Of a DNA stretch of 64,000 nt, positions 1 to 8,111 are shown piece after piece (within the stretch, counting starts at the first letter, position 1; each line of letters starts with the position of its first letter). A program made the position numbers and the translations under genes. The stretch spans positions 248,001 to 312,000 of the forward strand of contig CANMGS010000002.1 of NCBI GenBank assembly GCA_947497475.1. Reading direction: 5' to 3'. Source of the stretch: an uncultured Amylibacter sp. (GTDB lineage Bacteria > Pseudomonadota > Alphaproteobacteria > Rhodobacterales > Rhodobacteraceae). The notes under the pieces were generated by a model. The model was given only the letters and a program-made list of their open reading frames with translations. It was not told where the DNA came from and did no database searches.

Positions 1-434
1 GCCAATTCGAAATGCTCTTTTGGATCGAAATCCAATGTGCGCGGGGTACCCCAACGATGCACCTCGACATTGTCATCTTCATCGGCACCTTCAGGCACAT
101 CATCATGTGGGCTGTTTGGCAAAGTTGCCAACAAGTTTTGCAACTTGTCATCTTCAACCTTTGCTTCGTCTTCCAAAGCGGCGATTTCTGCTTTTTTATC
201 AGCAACTAATGCACGTAGGCGTTCAAATTCAGCTTCGTCACCCTGTGCTTTTGCTTTGCCGACATTCTTAGATGCGGCATTGCGGTCAGCCAAAGCTTGC
301 TCTGCTTTGGTGATCTTTGCACGGCGTGCTTCGTCAATTGCCAAAATTTCGGACGACATCGGTGCAGCACCTCGTTTCGCAAGAGCTGCGTCAAAAGCTG
401 CGGGATTTTCGCGGATAGCGCGGATGTCGTGCAT
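1..434 (-). CDS. serS: Seryl-tRNA synthetase, N-terminal part (cut by left edge)
   Basis: Reading leftward from an ATG at 432-434, the protein begins [18 protein letters not shown], the typical start of bacterial SerRS. About 144 residues are present, covering the N-terminal tRNA-binding domain: a long charged coiled coil rich in A, K and E (about residues 30-95), then the start of the catalytic part around [15 protein letters not shown]. The enzyme charges tRNA-Ser in the cytoplasm. An AGGTGA ribosome binding site lies just upstream of the ATG. The gene runs off the window, so the class II motifs 1-3 cannot be checked. Its position near yajC-secD-secF is the order I know from Rhodobacterales. 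Confidence 0.93.
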   Translation of the reverse strand, partial: MHDIRAIRENPAAFDAALAKRGAAPMSSEILAIDEARRAKITKAEQALADRNAASKNVGKAKAQGDEAEFERLRALVADKKAEIAALEDEAKVEDDKLQNLLATLPNSPHDDVPEGADEDDNVEVHRWGTPRTLDFDPKEHFEL

Positions 435-505
435 AATATCACCTGATTATTGGATTCGTCGTAATCAGCGTTATACCCAAGTTTGCAGGGGATGAAAGTG
501 CGTGA

Positions 506-1837
506 TTAAGCCAGCTTGTTCTTTGTCGATTGCCAGAAGCTTAAAAATGCTTCGGACGACATGTCTTTGTTAGACCAATTCTCAACACTAGGTTGCTTCA
601 TCCCTTTGGGCAAAATTGTGGAACCATCGCCAATCATGACTTTTAATTGCTCGCCCGACAGATGTGTAACGTCTGTGAAATCAGCCGCTTTTACGCCAGC
701 ATAAAGCATTTCTGCAGCAGAAAAGTTCGCTTCTTGGAAGCGTGCCATAACCATACGTGCGCCTTGGAAGTTTGCCCAATCTAACCAACTGCGTTGCATT
801 TGCGCACCATTCAATGAGGCATCGCTAAGATTTGCTTTGAACAAATCAGCTTCTTGCAAGTTCACATGGTTCAAACTTGCACCATTTAACTTGGCAACAG
901 ATAGCGATGCGCCTTGTAAGTTTGATTCATCAAGTAAGATTGGACCAAGGTTGGCGTTGTTTAAATCGGCAAGGGCGATATTGCAGCCGCGCAAATCCAA
1001 AACAAAGTTTTGAGATGCTTCATAATCTATTCGTCCTGGTGCACGTTCGTTACGACGTCCGAATACAGTCAAAGCAGCTTGAATATCGGGGCGAGGTGGC
1101 ATCAAGGTTGCAACAGATGTTTTTTCCTCTTGGTTCAAATCCCAGACTTGCTTCTTTTTCTTCTTAGCTAATGCAGCCCAGGCTTCTTTACTGGCATCTT
1201 CATCAAAACGTGGTCTACGTGTGTTTTCACGCACATAAGCACAAAGTGTTTCCATCACCGATATATGGTCGCGGCGCGATTCAATCGCCACGCGTTCCAA
1301 AGTATAAATCGCCCCTAAACGGACCTCTAAATTTGGCTCGGTATTTTGCATACCATCTTCCCAAACAGTACGTTCCATACCCAGCTGTGTCACAGCGTCA
1401 GAAATACGGCCTGTGATGTAACTTTCTTCTGTTGCACGTGTTCGGCGCTCTGCCATAAAAATCATGAAAATCACGAAGGGGGCTGCCAACAATCCGACAA
1501 ATGTTGCGATCAAACCAAGGAGTGATAACACATGTTGGCGTACTTCGCCCAATGCCACTGCATCCGAAAATGATCCTGTTAGCAACCATAAGCTATACAT
1601 ATCTAAAACAAGTATGGCTGCCCAAAGAGGGGCTAATAACAAAGACATCCAGGCAAGCATTTTAAGGGCAGGTTGTTGGATAGCATTTAATGCTGCGAAT
1701 TGGCGTTTTATACGCTGTCCCCATTGAAGCTTTATAAAGACAGCAGAAAATAGAATAACCAATAATAAAAGCCATGGAACCATATCCGCAGGCAACCAAC
1801 TTGGCAGCCATGCGCCGTTCTCTAACCACTTAAACAT
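506..1837 (-). CDS. Membrane-anchored pentapeptide-repeat protein
   Basis: This 443-residue protein has two parts. The N-terminal third holds about three hydrophobic segments (roughly residues 15-35, 60-85 and 105-128). A linker follows, with a YTLERVAIESRRDHISVMETL segment commonly seen in bacterial proteins of this architecture. The C-terminal part (about 285-405) carries pentapeptide repeats of the A(D/N)Lxx type, such as ANLGP, SNLQG, ASLSV, ADLFK, ANLSD and ASLNG, which fold into a right-handed quadrilateral beta helix. The fold is clear; the function is not known and no partner is suggested by neighbours. It lies on the minus strand beside serS and is probably transcribed on its own. 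A role in sensing or scaffolding at the inner membrane would be a guess. Confidence 0.8.
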   Translation of the reverse strand: MFKWLENGAWLPSWLPADMVPWLLLLVILFSAVFIKLQWGQRIKRQFAALNAIQQPALKMLAWMSLLLAPLWAAILVLDMYSLWLLTGSFSDAVALGEVRQHVLSLLGLIATFVGLLAAPFVIFMIFMAERRTRATEESYITGRISDAVTQLGMERTVWEDGMQNTEPNLEVRLGAIYTLERVAIESRRDHISVMETLCAYVRENTRRPRFDEDASKEAWAALAKKKKKQVWDLNQEEKTSVATLMPPRPDIQAALTVFGRRNERAPGRIDYEASQNFVLDLRGCNIALADLNNANLGPILLDESNLQGASLSVAKLNGASLNHVNLQEADLFKANLSDASLNGAQMQRSWLDWANFQGARMVMARFQEANFSAAEMLYAGVKAADFTDVTHLSGEQLKVMIGDGSTILPKGMKQPSVENWSNKDMSSEAFLSFWQSTKNKLA

Positions 1838-2336
1838 AATAACCCTCTAATACGTAACTTAATCGCTTTTTTAGCTAGAATACGCTTTTTCGCTTTTTTA
1901 CGTCTACCCACTACGGAAATTTTCCTGTGCCAACAGGCTTAGACTAAGTGCTTTTCAGACGTATTGCCTTATTCTTCTTTCAAAAAGGCACGTAGCTTTT
2001 TGATAAATATATACTTTATTGAAAATCCATTAACATGGAAGAGGTGAGGCTATCCGTTGCATTTTTGCATTACTTTTAATGTGTATCTGATTGGTAATAC
2101 ATGATTTTGTGTCAATCGTATGTTTTAGTACATGCTTAGTATTTGAAAATACAAAGATACGCCAAACATGCCAGATATATAGGGTGTGCTTGAGTATTAC
2201 ACATATGCCTGCCTGAGTGCAGATAAATACAAGCTTTCAGGGTTTAAACGCTTCTTGTCATCCCTATATGTTAAAGATACTGTCTGCTGGATTCAAACAA
2301 GCAGAGATAATCTGTGTCAAGAAAAGGAAATACCAT
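1838..2336. promoter_or_regulatory. Intergenic region with candidate yajC promoter
   Basis: About 500 bases separate two divergent genes. On the plus strand, TTGTCA (2255-2260) and TACTGT (2278-2283) are 17 bases apart and sit about 55 bases before the yajC start. The -35 is good and the -10 is weak. Near the left end are three CGCTTTTT-like tracts (about 1864-1898), which may be part of the promoter of the minus-strand gene. I see no other gene or RNA structure here. Confidence 0.35.
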
Positions 2337-2654
2337 ATGTTTGCAACTCCAGCTTATGCACAATCCGCAGGTGGCGGCGGTGGCCTCGAAAGCTTTATTC
2401 CTCTAATTTTGATTTTTGCGATCATGTATTTCCTTATGATCCGCCCTCAACAGAAAAAAGCTAAGCAACATCGTGCAATGGTTGAAGCTTTGCGCAAGGG
2501 TGACCAAGTGATCACAGCAGGCGGCCTTAAAGGCAAAGTTACTAAAGTTGGCGCAGATAACGAAGTCGAAGTTGAAATCGCAACTGGCGTAAAAGTGAAG
2601 GTTGTACAGTCGACAATCCAAGCTGTTATCAACAAAACAGAACCAGCAAAATAA
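2337..2654 (+). CDS. yajC: Preprotein translocase subunit YajC
   Basis: YajC is a small single-span inner membrane protein that associates with SecDF and the SecYEG translocon. I place the start at ATG 2337 because GAAAAGGAAA lies just before it and the resulting 105-residue protein has normal YajC length; a longer reading from 2217 has no support. After a short periplasmic segment (FATPAYAQSAGGGGG) comes one transmembrane helix (about residues 17-38) ending in the hallmark FLMIRPQQKKAK. A basic, beta-rich cytoplasmic domain follows, with the typical LRKGDQVITAGGLKGKV. It is the first gene of the yajC-secD-secF operon, 21 bases before secD. Confidence 0.95.
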   Translation: MFATPAYAQSAGGGGGLESFIPLILIFAIMYFLMIRPQQKKAKQHRAMVEALRKGDQVITAGGLKGKVTKVGADNEVEVEIATGVKVKVVQSTIQAVINKTEPAK

Positions 2655-2675
2655 ATATCAATTAAAGGCGGGCGA

Positions 2676-4340
2676 ATGCTCCAGTTTTCTTTATCGAAGA
2701 AACTCCTAATTTGGGCGGTTTGCGCCATTGGGATTATGATGGCTGCGCCAAACGCGTTTTATACGCAGGTGGAACAGTCAAATGACGCCAAAGCAATTTT
2801 GGAAACAGGGGTGCCAGCAACGCCTGAACTTACTACCAAAGCTGAACAATGGCCAAGCTATCTGCCATCGTCTCTTGTGAATTTGGGGCTTGATTTGCGC
2901 GGTGGTGCGCATCTGCTGGCCGAAGTGCAAGTAGAAGAGGTTTATGCCGCGCGCATTGATGGCTACTGGAGCGAAGTTCGCGATGCGTTGCGCGAAGAAC
3001 GCGCAACCGTAGGGACTATTCGCCGCCAAGATAGCCCTGATGATGAATTGCGTGTTCGCATTTCTAATCCAGCGGCCGCCGAAGCCGCTGTTGCTAAAGT
3101 GCGCACACTGGCGCGCCCGATCGTAACGCTGACGGGTGTGGGTTCAAATGACATAGAGGTGACATCACAAGGCGATATTATCACTATCAAAATGTCCGAA
3201 GCAGAGCGTTTGGCAACTGATCAACGGACAATGGAACAATCTTTGGAAATTATCCGCCGCCGTGTGGACGAAGCTGGGACACGTGAACCAACAATCCAAC
3301 GTCAGGGGGATCGTCGTATTTTGATCCAAGTGCCAGGTATTGGTTCCGCCGAAGAACTAAAAGAATTGATCGGTAAAACAGCGAAATTGACGTTCCACCC
3401 AGTTTTGGGTCGCACAGGCGATGAGAATGCCCGTTTGCAATCGCGCCAAATTTTGGTTCCTGATGTGAACCAAGAAGGGTTGTTTTACATTCTTGAAAAG
3501 ACACCAACAATCACAGGCGATCACTTGGTGGATGCACAAGCTGCATTTGATCAAAATAATCAAGCGGCTGTGAATTTCCGGTTGAACCCACGTGGTGGTA
3601 AAATCTTTGGCGAATATACAGCCAGCAATATTGGCAGCCCATTTGCGATCGTCTTGGATAATGAAGTGCTTTCTGCACCAACGATCCAAAGTCATATCCC
3701 CGGTGGCTCAGGTATCATTACGGGGCAATTTAGCATTGAGGAAACAACCAGTCTTGCTATTCAATTGCGAGCAGGGGCATTGCCTGCGAAAGTGACATAT
3801 CTGGAAGAACGCACCATTGGACCAGAACTGGGCCAAGACAGTATCGATGCTGGTACCTTGGCCTGTATTGTAGCGTTTATTGCTGTGCTGGTCTTTATGA
3901 TTCTATCATATGGTTTGTTCGGTTTCTTTGCCAATATTGCACTTATTATCAACGTTGGTTTGATCTTTGGGTTATTGTCCATGATCGGTGCAACACTAAC
4001 GCTACCAGGTATTGCTGGTATCGTTTTAACAATCGGTATGGCTGTCGATGCTAACGTGCTGGTGTTCGAGCGTATCCGTGAAGAGATCAAAGCGAAAAAG
4101 ACGGCTGTAAGATCTATCGAATTGGGTTATGAACGTGCGTTTAGTGCCATCATCGACGCCAACATCACCACATTGATCGCTGCTGTGATCTTGTTTGTAA
4201 TGGGCTCTGGTCCTGTACGTGGCTTTGCTATTACGCTTGGTCTTGGCATCATTACATCTGTATTTACCGCAATCTGGGTGACGCGTTTGTTGATTTCGAT
4301 CTACATGCAACGCCGTCGTCCAAAGACCATCGAAGTTTAG
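2676..4340 (+). CDS. secD: Protein translocase subunit SecD
   Basis: SecD (554 residues) is the larger half of the SecDF motor, which uses proton-motive force to pull secreted proteins out of SecYEG on the periplasmic side. An N-terminal membrane helix (about 8-25) is followed by the first periplasmic domain, containing the D1 motif GLDLRGGAHLL (about 70-80). The P1 head and base domains come next. The C-terminal membrane domain (about 380-545) is RND-like, with the D4-type GMAVDANVLVFERIREE and NITTLIAAV motifs. The start is at ATG 2676, after an AAAGGCGGGCG leader. It is followed by secF after only nine bases, so the two are surely cotranscribed. Confidence 0.97.
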   Translation: MLQFSLSKKLLIWAVCAIGIMMAAPNAFYTQVEQSNDAKAILETGVPATPELTTKAEQWPSYLPSSLVNLGLDLRGGAHLLAEVQVEEVYAARIDGYWSEVRDALREERATVGTIRRQDSPDDELRVRISNPAAAEAAVAKVRTLARPIVTLTGVGSNDIEVTSQGDIITIKMSEAERLATDQRTMEQSLEIIRRRVDEAGTREPTIQRQGDRRILIQVPGIGSAEELKELIGKTAKLTFHPVLGRTGDENARLQSRQILVPDVNQEGLFYILEKTPTITGDHLVDAQAAFDQNNQAAVNFRLNPRGGKIFGEYTASNIGSPFAIVLDNEVLSAPTIQSHIPGGSGIITGQFSIEETTSLAIQLRAGALPAKVTYLEERTIGPELGQDSIDAGTLACIVAFIAVLVFMILSYGLFGFFANIALIINVGLIFGLLSMIGATLTLPGIAGIVLTIGMAVDANVLVFERIREEIKAKKTAVRSIELGYERAFSAIIDANITTLIAAVILFVMGSGPVRGFAITLGLGIITSVFTAIWVTRLLISIYMQRRRPKTIEV

Positions 4341-4349
4341 GAGATAGAT

Positions 4350-5330
4350 ATGAGACTTAAATTAGTACCCTCCGAAACTTCACTGGATTTTTTCAAGTTT
4401 ACAAAAGGAACACTGGGCGCATCTATCCTCGCAATGATCGTGTCGCTTGTTTTGTTCTTTATGATTGGCCTAAATTACGGCATCGATTTTCGTGGCGGGA
4501 CAACCATCAGAACAGATGCGCAAAACCCAGTAGACATTGTATCATATCGCGCAGCATTAGAACCGCTTGGCTTGGGTGATATTTCCATCACCGAAGTGAT
4601 CGATCCTGCTGAACAGTTGCAGGGCATTGAACCCAGCGTTGCTCAAATCCGCATTGAAACCCAAGAAGGTGCGGAAGCTGCAACAATTGAAACCATTCGA
4701 CTGGTAAAAGATGCCTTGATTGCGGTTGATCCAACAATGAGTTTTCCACAAGTGGACAGTGTTGGCCCGAAAGTATCGGGCGAATTGATCCAAACAGCCG
4801 TGATTGCGGTGATCTTGGCGATTGCAGCAGTGTTGTTCTACATATGGTTGCGTTTTGAATGGCAATTCTCATTCGGCGCCGTTGTGGCCTTGGTGCATGA
4901 CGTCGTCATCACCATCGGTATTTTTAGCTTCTTACAGATCAAATTTGACCTTGCGATTATTGCGGCCTTGCTGACCATCGTGGGGTACTCTTTGAACGAT
5001 ACCGTGGTTGTGTTTGACCGCGTGCGTGAAAACCTGCGTAAGTATAAAAAGAAACCGCTGAACGAAGTGCTGAACTTGTCCATCAACGAAACGCTATCGC
5101 GTACAATGATGACATCTGTAACCACATTGATCGCGTTGATTTCACTGTTCGTCCTTGGTGGCGACGTGATCCACGGTTTCGTATTCGCCATGATCTGGGG
5201 CGTAATCATCGGTACATATTCATCAATCTTCGTGGCATCTGCCATTCTTCTACGACTTGGCGTTAAGCGTGATTGGGATAAAATCGATGATGGTCGTGCA
5301 GGAACACAGTTCGCAAATATTGATGCCTAA
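4350..5330 (+). CDS. secF: Protein translocase subunit SecF
   Basis: SecF (326 residues) pairs with SecD in the inner membrane. Its N-terminal helix (about 22-45) is followed by the conserved GIDFRGGTTI, then a small periplasmic domain. The membrane domain (about 145-310) carries VGYSLNDTVVVFDRVRENL, whose Asp and Arg are the conserved proton-relay region, and TTLIALISLFVLGG near the end. Length is normal. GGAGATAG lies just before the ATG. The operon seems to end here: two inverted repeats follow before the next gene. Confidence 0.97.
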   Translation: MRLKLVPSETSLDFFKFTKGTLGASILAMIVSLVLFFMIGLNYGIDFRGGTTIRTDAQNPVDIVSYRAALEPLGLGDISITEVIDPAEQLQGIEPSVAQIRIETQEGAEAATIETIRLVKDALIAVDPTMSFPQVDSVGPKVSGELIQTAVIAVILAIAAVLFYIWLRFEWQFSFGAVVALVHDVVITIGIFSFLQIKFDLAIIAALLTIVGYSLNDTVVVFDRVRENLRKYKKKPLNEVLNLSINETLSRTMMTSVTTLIALISLFVLGGDVIHGFVFAMIWGVIIGTYSSIFVASAILLRLGVKRDWDKIDDGRAGTQFANIDA

Positions 5331-5336
5331 ACTTCG

Positions 5337-5418
5337 GTTTTCCTGAAGCGTTTCGGGAAAACATCAAAACTACAAAAGGGACGATGACAGGATGATATAT
5401 CCCTGTCATCGTCCCTTT
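5337..5418 (+). terminator. Two hairpins between secF and the TauE-type gene
   Basis: The first is weak: GTTTTCC (5337-5343) and GGAAAAC (5356-5362). The second is a perfect 17-base-pair inverted repeat, AAAGGGACGATGACAGG (5375-5391) with CCTGTCATCGTCCCTTT (5402-5418), around a 10-base loop. The plus-strand reading ends in UUU only, so it may be a weak intrinsic terminator, a processing or RNA-stability hairpin, or a regulatory structure in the leader of the next gene. Confidence 0.6.
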
Positions 5419-5436
5419 AACGTTTTGGGGGATATG

Positions 5437-6186
5437 ATGGGCATATTAAGCCAAGCACTGGCATATGACGGGCTTATGCTGTTACTCGCTGCTGCATTTG
5501 TAGCAGGCGTTGTCCGTGGCTTCGCTGGTTTCGGTACAGCAATGGTATTCATCCCAATGGCGGCACTCGTGGCAGAACCCATCTATGCTATCCTTATGAT
5601 GATGACTTTTGATTTCTTGGGGCCAATCGCTTTGTTGCCACGCGCATGGCGCGACGGTGAACCGCGCGATGTTGGATTGTTGGGAATAGGGGCGATCATA
5701 GGTCTACCATTCGGCGTTTATCTTCTGACCCGTCTGGATCCCGTTATTTTCAGATGGATCGTATCAGCACTCGCTATCTCGCTGTTAATCCTTCTCGCTA
5801 GTGGATGGCGTTACCGCAATCCATTGAACGCTATAATGACCAGCGTCATAGGTGTTATCAGCGGCTTCTTATGCGGTGTAGCGGCGCTGCCAGGCCCGCC
5901 TGTAATCCTGTCATATATGTCCAGCCCAAGACGCCCAGAGGTCATCCGCGGCAACACAATGATGTATCTCTTCCTTGTTGATATCCTGACCTTTATCGTC
6001 TTTGGCATCAAAGGCCTGTTGGTTCTGTTGCCACTTCTAATCGGGGCAATTCTTGGTATTCCTTACACAATAGGCGGCCTTGTTGGGCAATGGGTATTCA
6101 ACCCAGACAAAGAACACATATACCGCCGTGTGGCCTATGCGATTATCCTGTTCAGTGCTGTTGCAGGTCTGCCTATTTGGGATTAA
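5437..6186 (+). CDS. TauE/SafE family sulfite/sulfonate exporter-type permease
   Basis: This integral membrane protein (249 residues from ATG 5437, which has GGGGG at a good distance; ATG 5434 is next to it) has about eight hydrophobic segments. The family signature RGFAGFGTAMVFIPM is in the first helix, and the repeat-related FLCGVAALPGPPVIL in the second half. Members of Pfam TauE move small anions such as sulfite, sulfonates or organic acids; substrate cannot be told from sequence. A reading from 5392 would start inside the strong hairpin and is not preferred. It lies nine bases before the Mth938-like gene, and the two are probably cotranscribed. Confidence 0.85.
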   Translation: MGILSQALAYDGLMLLLAAAFVAGVVRGFAGFGTAMVFIPMAALVAEPIYAILMMMTFDFLGPIALLPRAWRDGEPRDVGLLGIGAIIGLPFGVYLLTRLDPVIFRWIVSALAISLLILLASGWRYRNPLNAIMTSVIGVISGFLCGVAALPGPPVILSYMSSPRRPEVIRGNTMMYLFLVDILTFIVFGIKGLLVLLPLLIGAILGIPYTIGGLVGQWVFNPDKEHIYRRVAYAIILFSAVAGLPIWD

Positions 6187-6195
6187 ACAGCCCTT

Positions 6196-6555
6196 ATGCA
6201 ATTGACAGAAATCACATATGAGGGCCAACCGCCCATTGATGCTTACGGCCCAAACTTCTTTCGCGTTATGGAACAAATCCAAGAAGGGCCATTGGCAATC
6301 TTGCCAAAAGGCATCGTTCAATGGACTGGTTTTGATGATTTGAATGATTTGATCGCGGCTGCATCTGAATACGATGTGATTTTCATCGGTACAGGCAAAG
6401 ATATCGCACCACTACCTGCAAAAGCGAAAGCAGAATTAGAAGCGGTCAACGTACCGTTCGAAGTCATGGGCACACCCGCCGCATGTCGTACCTATAATGT
6501 GCTGTTATCCGAAGGCCGCCGTGTGGCAATTGCCGCATTACCTGTGTCGGAATAG
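6196..6555 (+). CDS. Mth938-like domain protein (NDUFAF3 family)
   Basis: This 119-residue protein contains a whole Mth938/DUF498 domain: FxVxGxxxxGPLAILP-type start (here EGPLAILPKGIVQW), a central DVIFIGTGKDI strand-loop, and a C-terminal MGTPAACRTYNVLLSEGRRVAIAALPV. The family includes the mitochondrial complex I assembly factor NDUFAF3; the bacterial role is not settled. In Rhodobacterales a gene of this family commonly sits just behind secF, as here except for the interposed permease. No ribosome binding site stands out, so translation may be coupled to the gene before it. Confidence 0.88.
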   Translation: MQLTEITYEGQPPIDAYGPNFFRVMEQIQEGPLAILPKGIVQWTGFDDLNDLIAAASEYDVIFIGTGKDIAPLPAKAKAELEAVNVPFEVMGTPAACRTYNVLLSEGRRVAIAALPVSE

Positions 6556-6624
6556 GCCTTCCCTTGGCGCGTCATTACGCTATATTCACGCCAACGAAAC
6601 CCATAACACCCAAAGGATACTCCA

Positions 6625-7233
6625 ATGGCTTTTGAACTTCCTGATCTACCATACGCCCACGATGCACTTGCAGCAGGCGGCATGTCACAAGAAACGCTAG
6701 AATTCCACCACGACCTACACCACAACGCTTATGTCACAAACGGCAACGCAGCGATTGCGGGCACAGAGTGGGAAAACAAGTCTTTGGAAGAAATCATCAA
6801 AGGTACATATGATGCATCTTCAGTGGCTCAAAACGGTATCTTCAACAACATCTCACAGCTTTGGAACCACAACCAATTCTGGGAAATGATGGGCCCATCA
6901 GGTCGTGCAATGCCATCAGAACTAGAAGCAGCAATCGTTGACAGCTTTGGTTCAGTAGACACATTCAAATCAGAATTCGGCGCAGCAGGTGCTGGTCAAT
7001 TCGGTTCAGGCTGGTGCTGGTTGGTGAAAGACGCAGACGGCGGCTTGAAAGTGACGAAAACTGAAAACGGCGTAAACCCATTGTGCTTTGGTCAAACTGC
7101 ATTGCTAGGCTGTGATGTATGGGAGCACTCATACTACATCGATTTCCGCAACAAACGTCCAGTCTATATCACAAACTTCCTAGACAATTTGGTAAACTGG
7201 GAAAACGTTGCAGAGCGCCTTTCGAACGCTTAA
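6625..7233 (+). CDS. sodB: Superoxide dismutase (Fe type)
   Basis: The 202-residue enzyme turns superoxide into oxygen and hydrogen peroxide in the cytoplasm. The four metal ligands are visible: His in LEFHHDLHHNAYV (about 28), His in QLWNHNQFW, and Asp and His in CDVWEHSYYIDF. Gln in SQLWNH is the second-sphere glutamine position typical of iron rather than manganese enzymes; GSGWCWLV is the usual core motif. An AAAGGATACTCC leader precedes the ATG. It is a single-gene unit closed by a strong intrinsic terminator. Fe rather than Mn is inferred from motif positions only. Confidence 0.95.
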   Translation: MAFELPDLPYAHDALAAGGMSQETLEFHHDLHHNAYVTNGNAAIAGTEWENKSLEEIIKGTYDASSVAQNGIFNNISQLWNHNQFWEMMGPSGRAMPSELEAAIVDSFGSVDTFKSEFGAAGAGQFGSGWCWLVKDADGGLKVTKTENGVNPLCFGQTALLGCDVWEHSYYIDFRNKRPVYITNFLDNLVNWENVAERLSNA

Positions 7234-7257
7234 GCGAATCTTTTTTATAAGTTTAGG

Positions 7258-7285
7258 GGCCTGTTGATTTTCAACGGGCCTTTTT
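7258..7285 (+). terminator. Intrinsic terminator of sodB
   Basis: The stem GGCCTGTTGA / TCAACGGGCC (7258-7280, one G-U pair) is followed by TTTTT. It is 25 bases after the sodB stop. Confidence 0.9.
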
Positions 7286-7359
7286 CATTTGGAAAACTGT
7301 ATATTTTTGAGGCAGTTAATGCCGGTTTGCATAAATTCAATGCGACAAAAATAAGTGAG

Positions 7360-7388
7360 TTGACTTTGGCGAAAAATTGCTCATTCTA
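7360..7388 (+). promoter_or_regulatory. Candidate sigma-70 promoter for a small RNA
   Basis: TTGACT (7360-7365) and ATTCTA (7383-7388) are 17 bases apart and point to the UUCG-loop terminator 75 bases further on. No protein gene follows on this strand before 8112. Confidence 0.45.
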
Positions 7389-7394
7389 GCGGAA

Positions 7395-7494
7395 CAGTTT
7401 CTACGCTGCTTGCACTGGGAGGACTTTGATTTCGATTAAAGATGTGCGACGCGTTTCAAAGCCCCGTCAGTTCGCTGGCGGGGTTTTCTTTTGC
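7395..7494 (+). ncRNA. Candidate small RNA between sodB and the marR gene
   Basis: A short plus-strand unit is framed by a sigma-70-like promoter and a very strong terminator: CCCCGTCAG (7462-7470), loop TTCG, CTGGCGGGG (7475-7483), then TTTTCTTTT. The UUCG loop closing a G-C-rich stem marks the plus strand as the transcribed one. The terminator overlaps the last codons of the opposing marR gene, so the RNA would be partly antisense to its 3' end. A GGGAGGA at about 7416-7422 precedes a possible 27-codon TTG-start reading frame (from 7427), so a tiny protein cannot be excluded. I know no named homolog. Confidence 0.4.
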
Positions 7495-8013
7495 TTGAAT
7501 ACTTTGTGAGGCTGTTTCAACCGGGCATCCTTGCGGTCGGCAGACACCTTCGTTGCATAACCGACAATTGCGACGTGCACTATTTTTATCAGATGTAAGT
7601 GTTTTTAGCATTGCCTCTATGACGGGCTTCAAAGCTTCGCGCTGATCGACAGTTAAGTTTTCGACAAGCTTCGTTGTCATATCCTCGCGAGCGTGCAAGA
7701 CTTGCTCTGCACGTGCTTGGCCTTCAGCTGTCAATTGCAGCACGACTGCGCGGCGATCTTCTGCACTTGCTTTGCGTTCAACCAGCCCTTCTTTTTCTAG
7801 ACCATTAATCAGGCGAACAGCACCAGAATGGGTCACATTCAAAATACGCCGCAGAACATCAATACTCTCATTTGGATGATTGTGAATTGTTACAAGTGCA
7901 GTAGCAGCACTTTCGCTGCGCAACCCCACTTCGCGAATATTGTCATCTATAGCACTCGCAAGTGTTGTCGCGAATGCCGCTAAGATATTGTTGATATAGG
8001 GTTCTGTATTCAT
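7456..8013 (-). CDS. MarR family transcriptional regulator with C-terminal Cys cluster
   Basis: The start at 8013 (MNTEPYINNILAAFA) gives a 185-residue MarR-type winged-helix protein; the longer reading from 8088 would translate through both operator copies and is unlikely. The DNA-binding core shows LRRILNVTHSGAVRLINGLEKEGLVERKASAEDRRAVVLQLT (helices and wing, about residues 55-105). After the dimer helices comes CRLCNEGVCRPQGCP, four cysteines that could bind a metal or sense oxidants. It is divergent from the haloalkane dehalogenase gene, with two palindromes between them, so it very probably represses both itself and that gene and releases when a ligand or oxidant is present. Confidence 0.88.
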   Translation of the reverse strand: MNTEPYINNILAAFATTLASAIDDNIREVGLRSESAATALVTIHNHPNESIDVLRRILNVTHSGAVRLINGLEKEGLVERKASAEDRRAVVLQLTAEGQARAEQVLHAREDMTTKLVENLTVDQREALKPVIEAMLKTLTSDKNSARRNCRLCNEGVCRPQGCPVETASQSIQAKENPASELTGL

Positions 8014-8027
8014 GTGGCGATATTTAT

Positions 8028-8093
8028 ATGACTGAGTCATGAAAAACAATAGACATGGCGCAAAACCCCTTTTATATGACTGAGTCATATAAA
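8028..8093. promoter_or_regulatory. Double palindromic operator between marR and the dehalogenase gene
   Basis: The 13-base palindrome ATGACTGAGTCAT occurs twice, at 8028-8040 and 8077-8089. The second copy sits in a perfect 23-base palindrome (8071-8093) with arms TTTATATGACT and AGTCATATAAA around a central G. The copies are 49 bases apart (about 4.7 helical turns), one next to each divergent start. This is the arrangement expected for a MarR dimer controlling both directions. Confidence 0.85.
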
Positions 8094-8111
8094 TATATAA
8101 AGGAGATACAA

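Noticed and set aside
37-495. 152-codon plus-strand frame
   Set aside because: It is the complement of the serS N-terminus, which is clear on the minus strand with a good ribosome binding site.
2186-2464. 92-codon frame over yajC
   Set aside because: Wrong frame relative to the conserved YajC protein.
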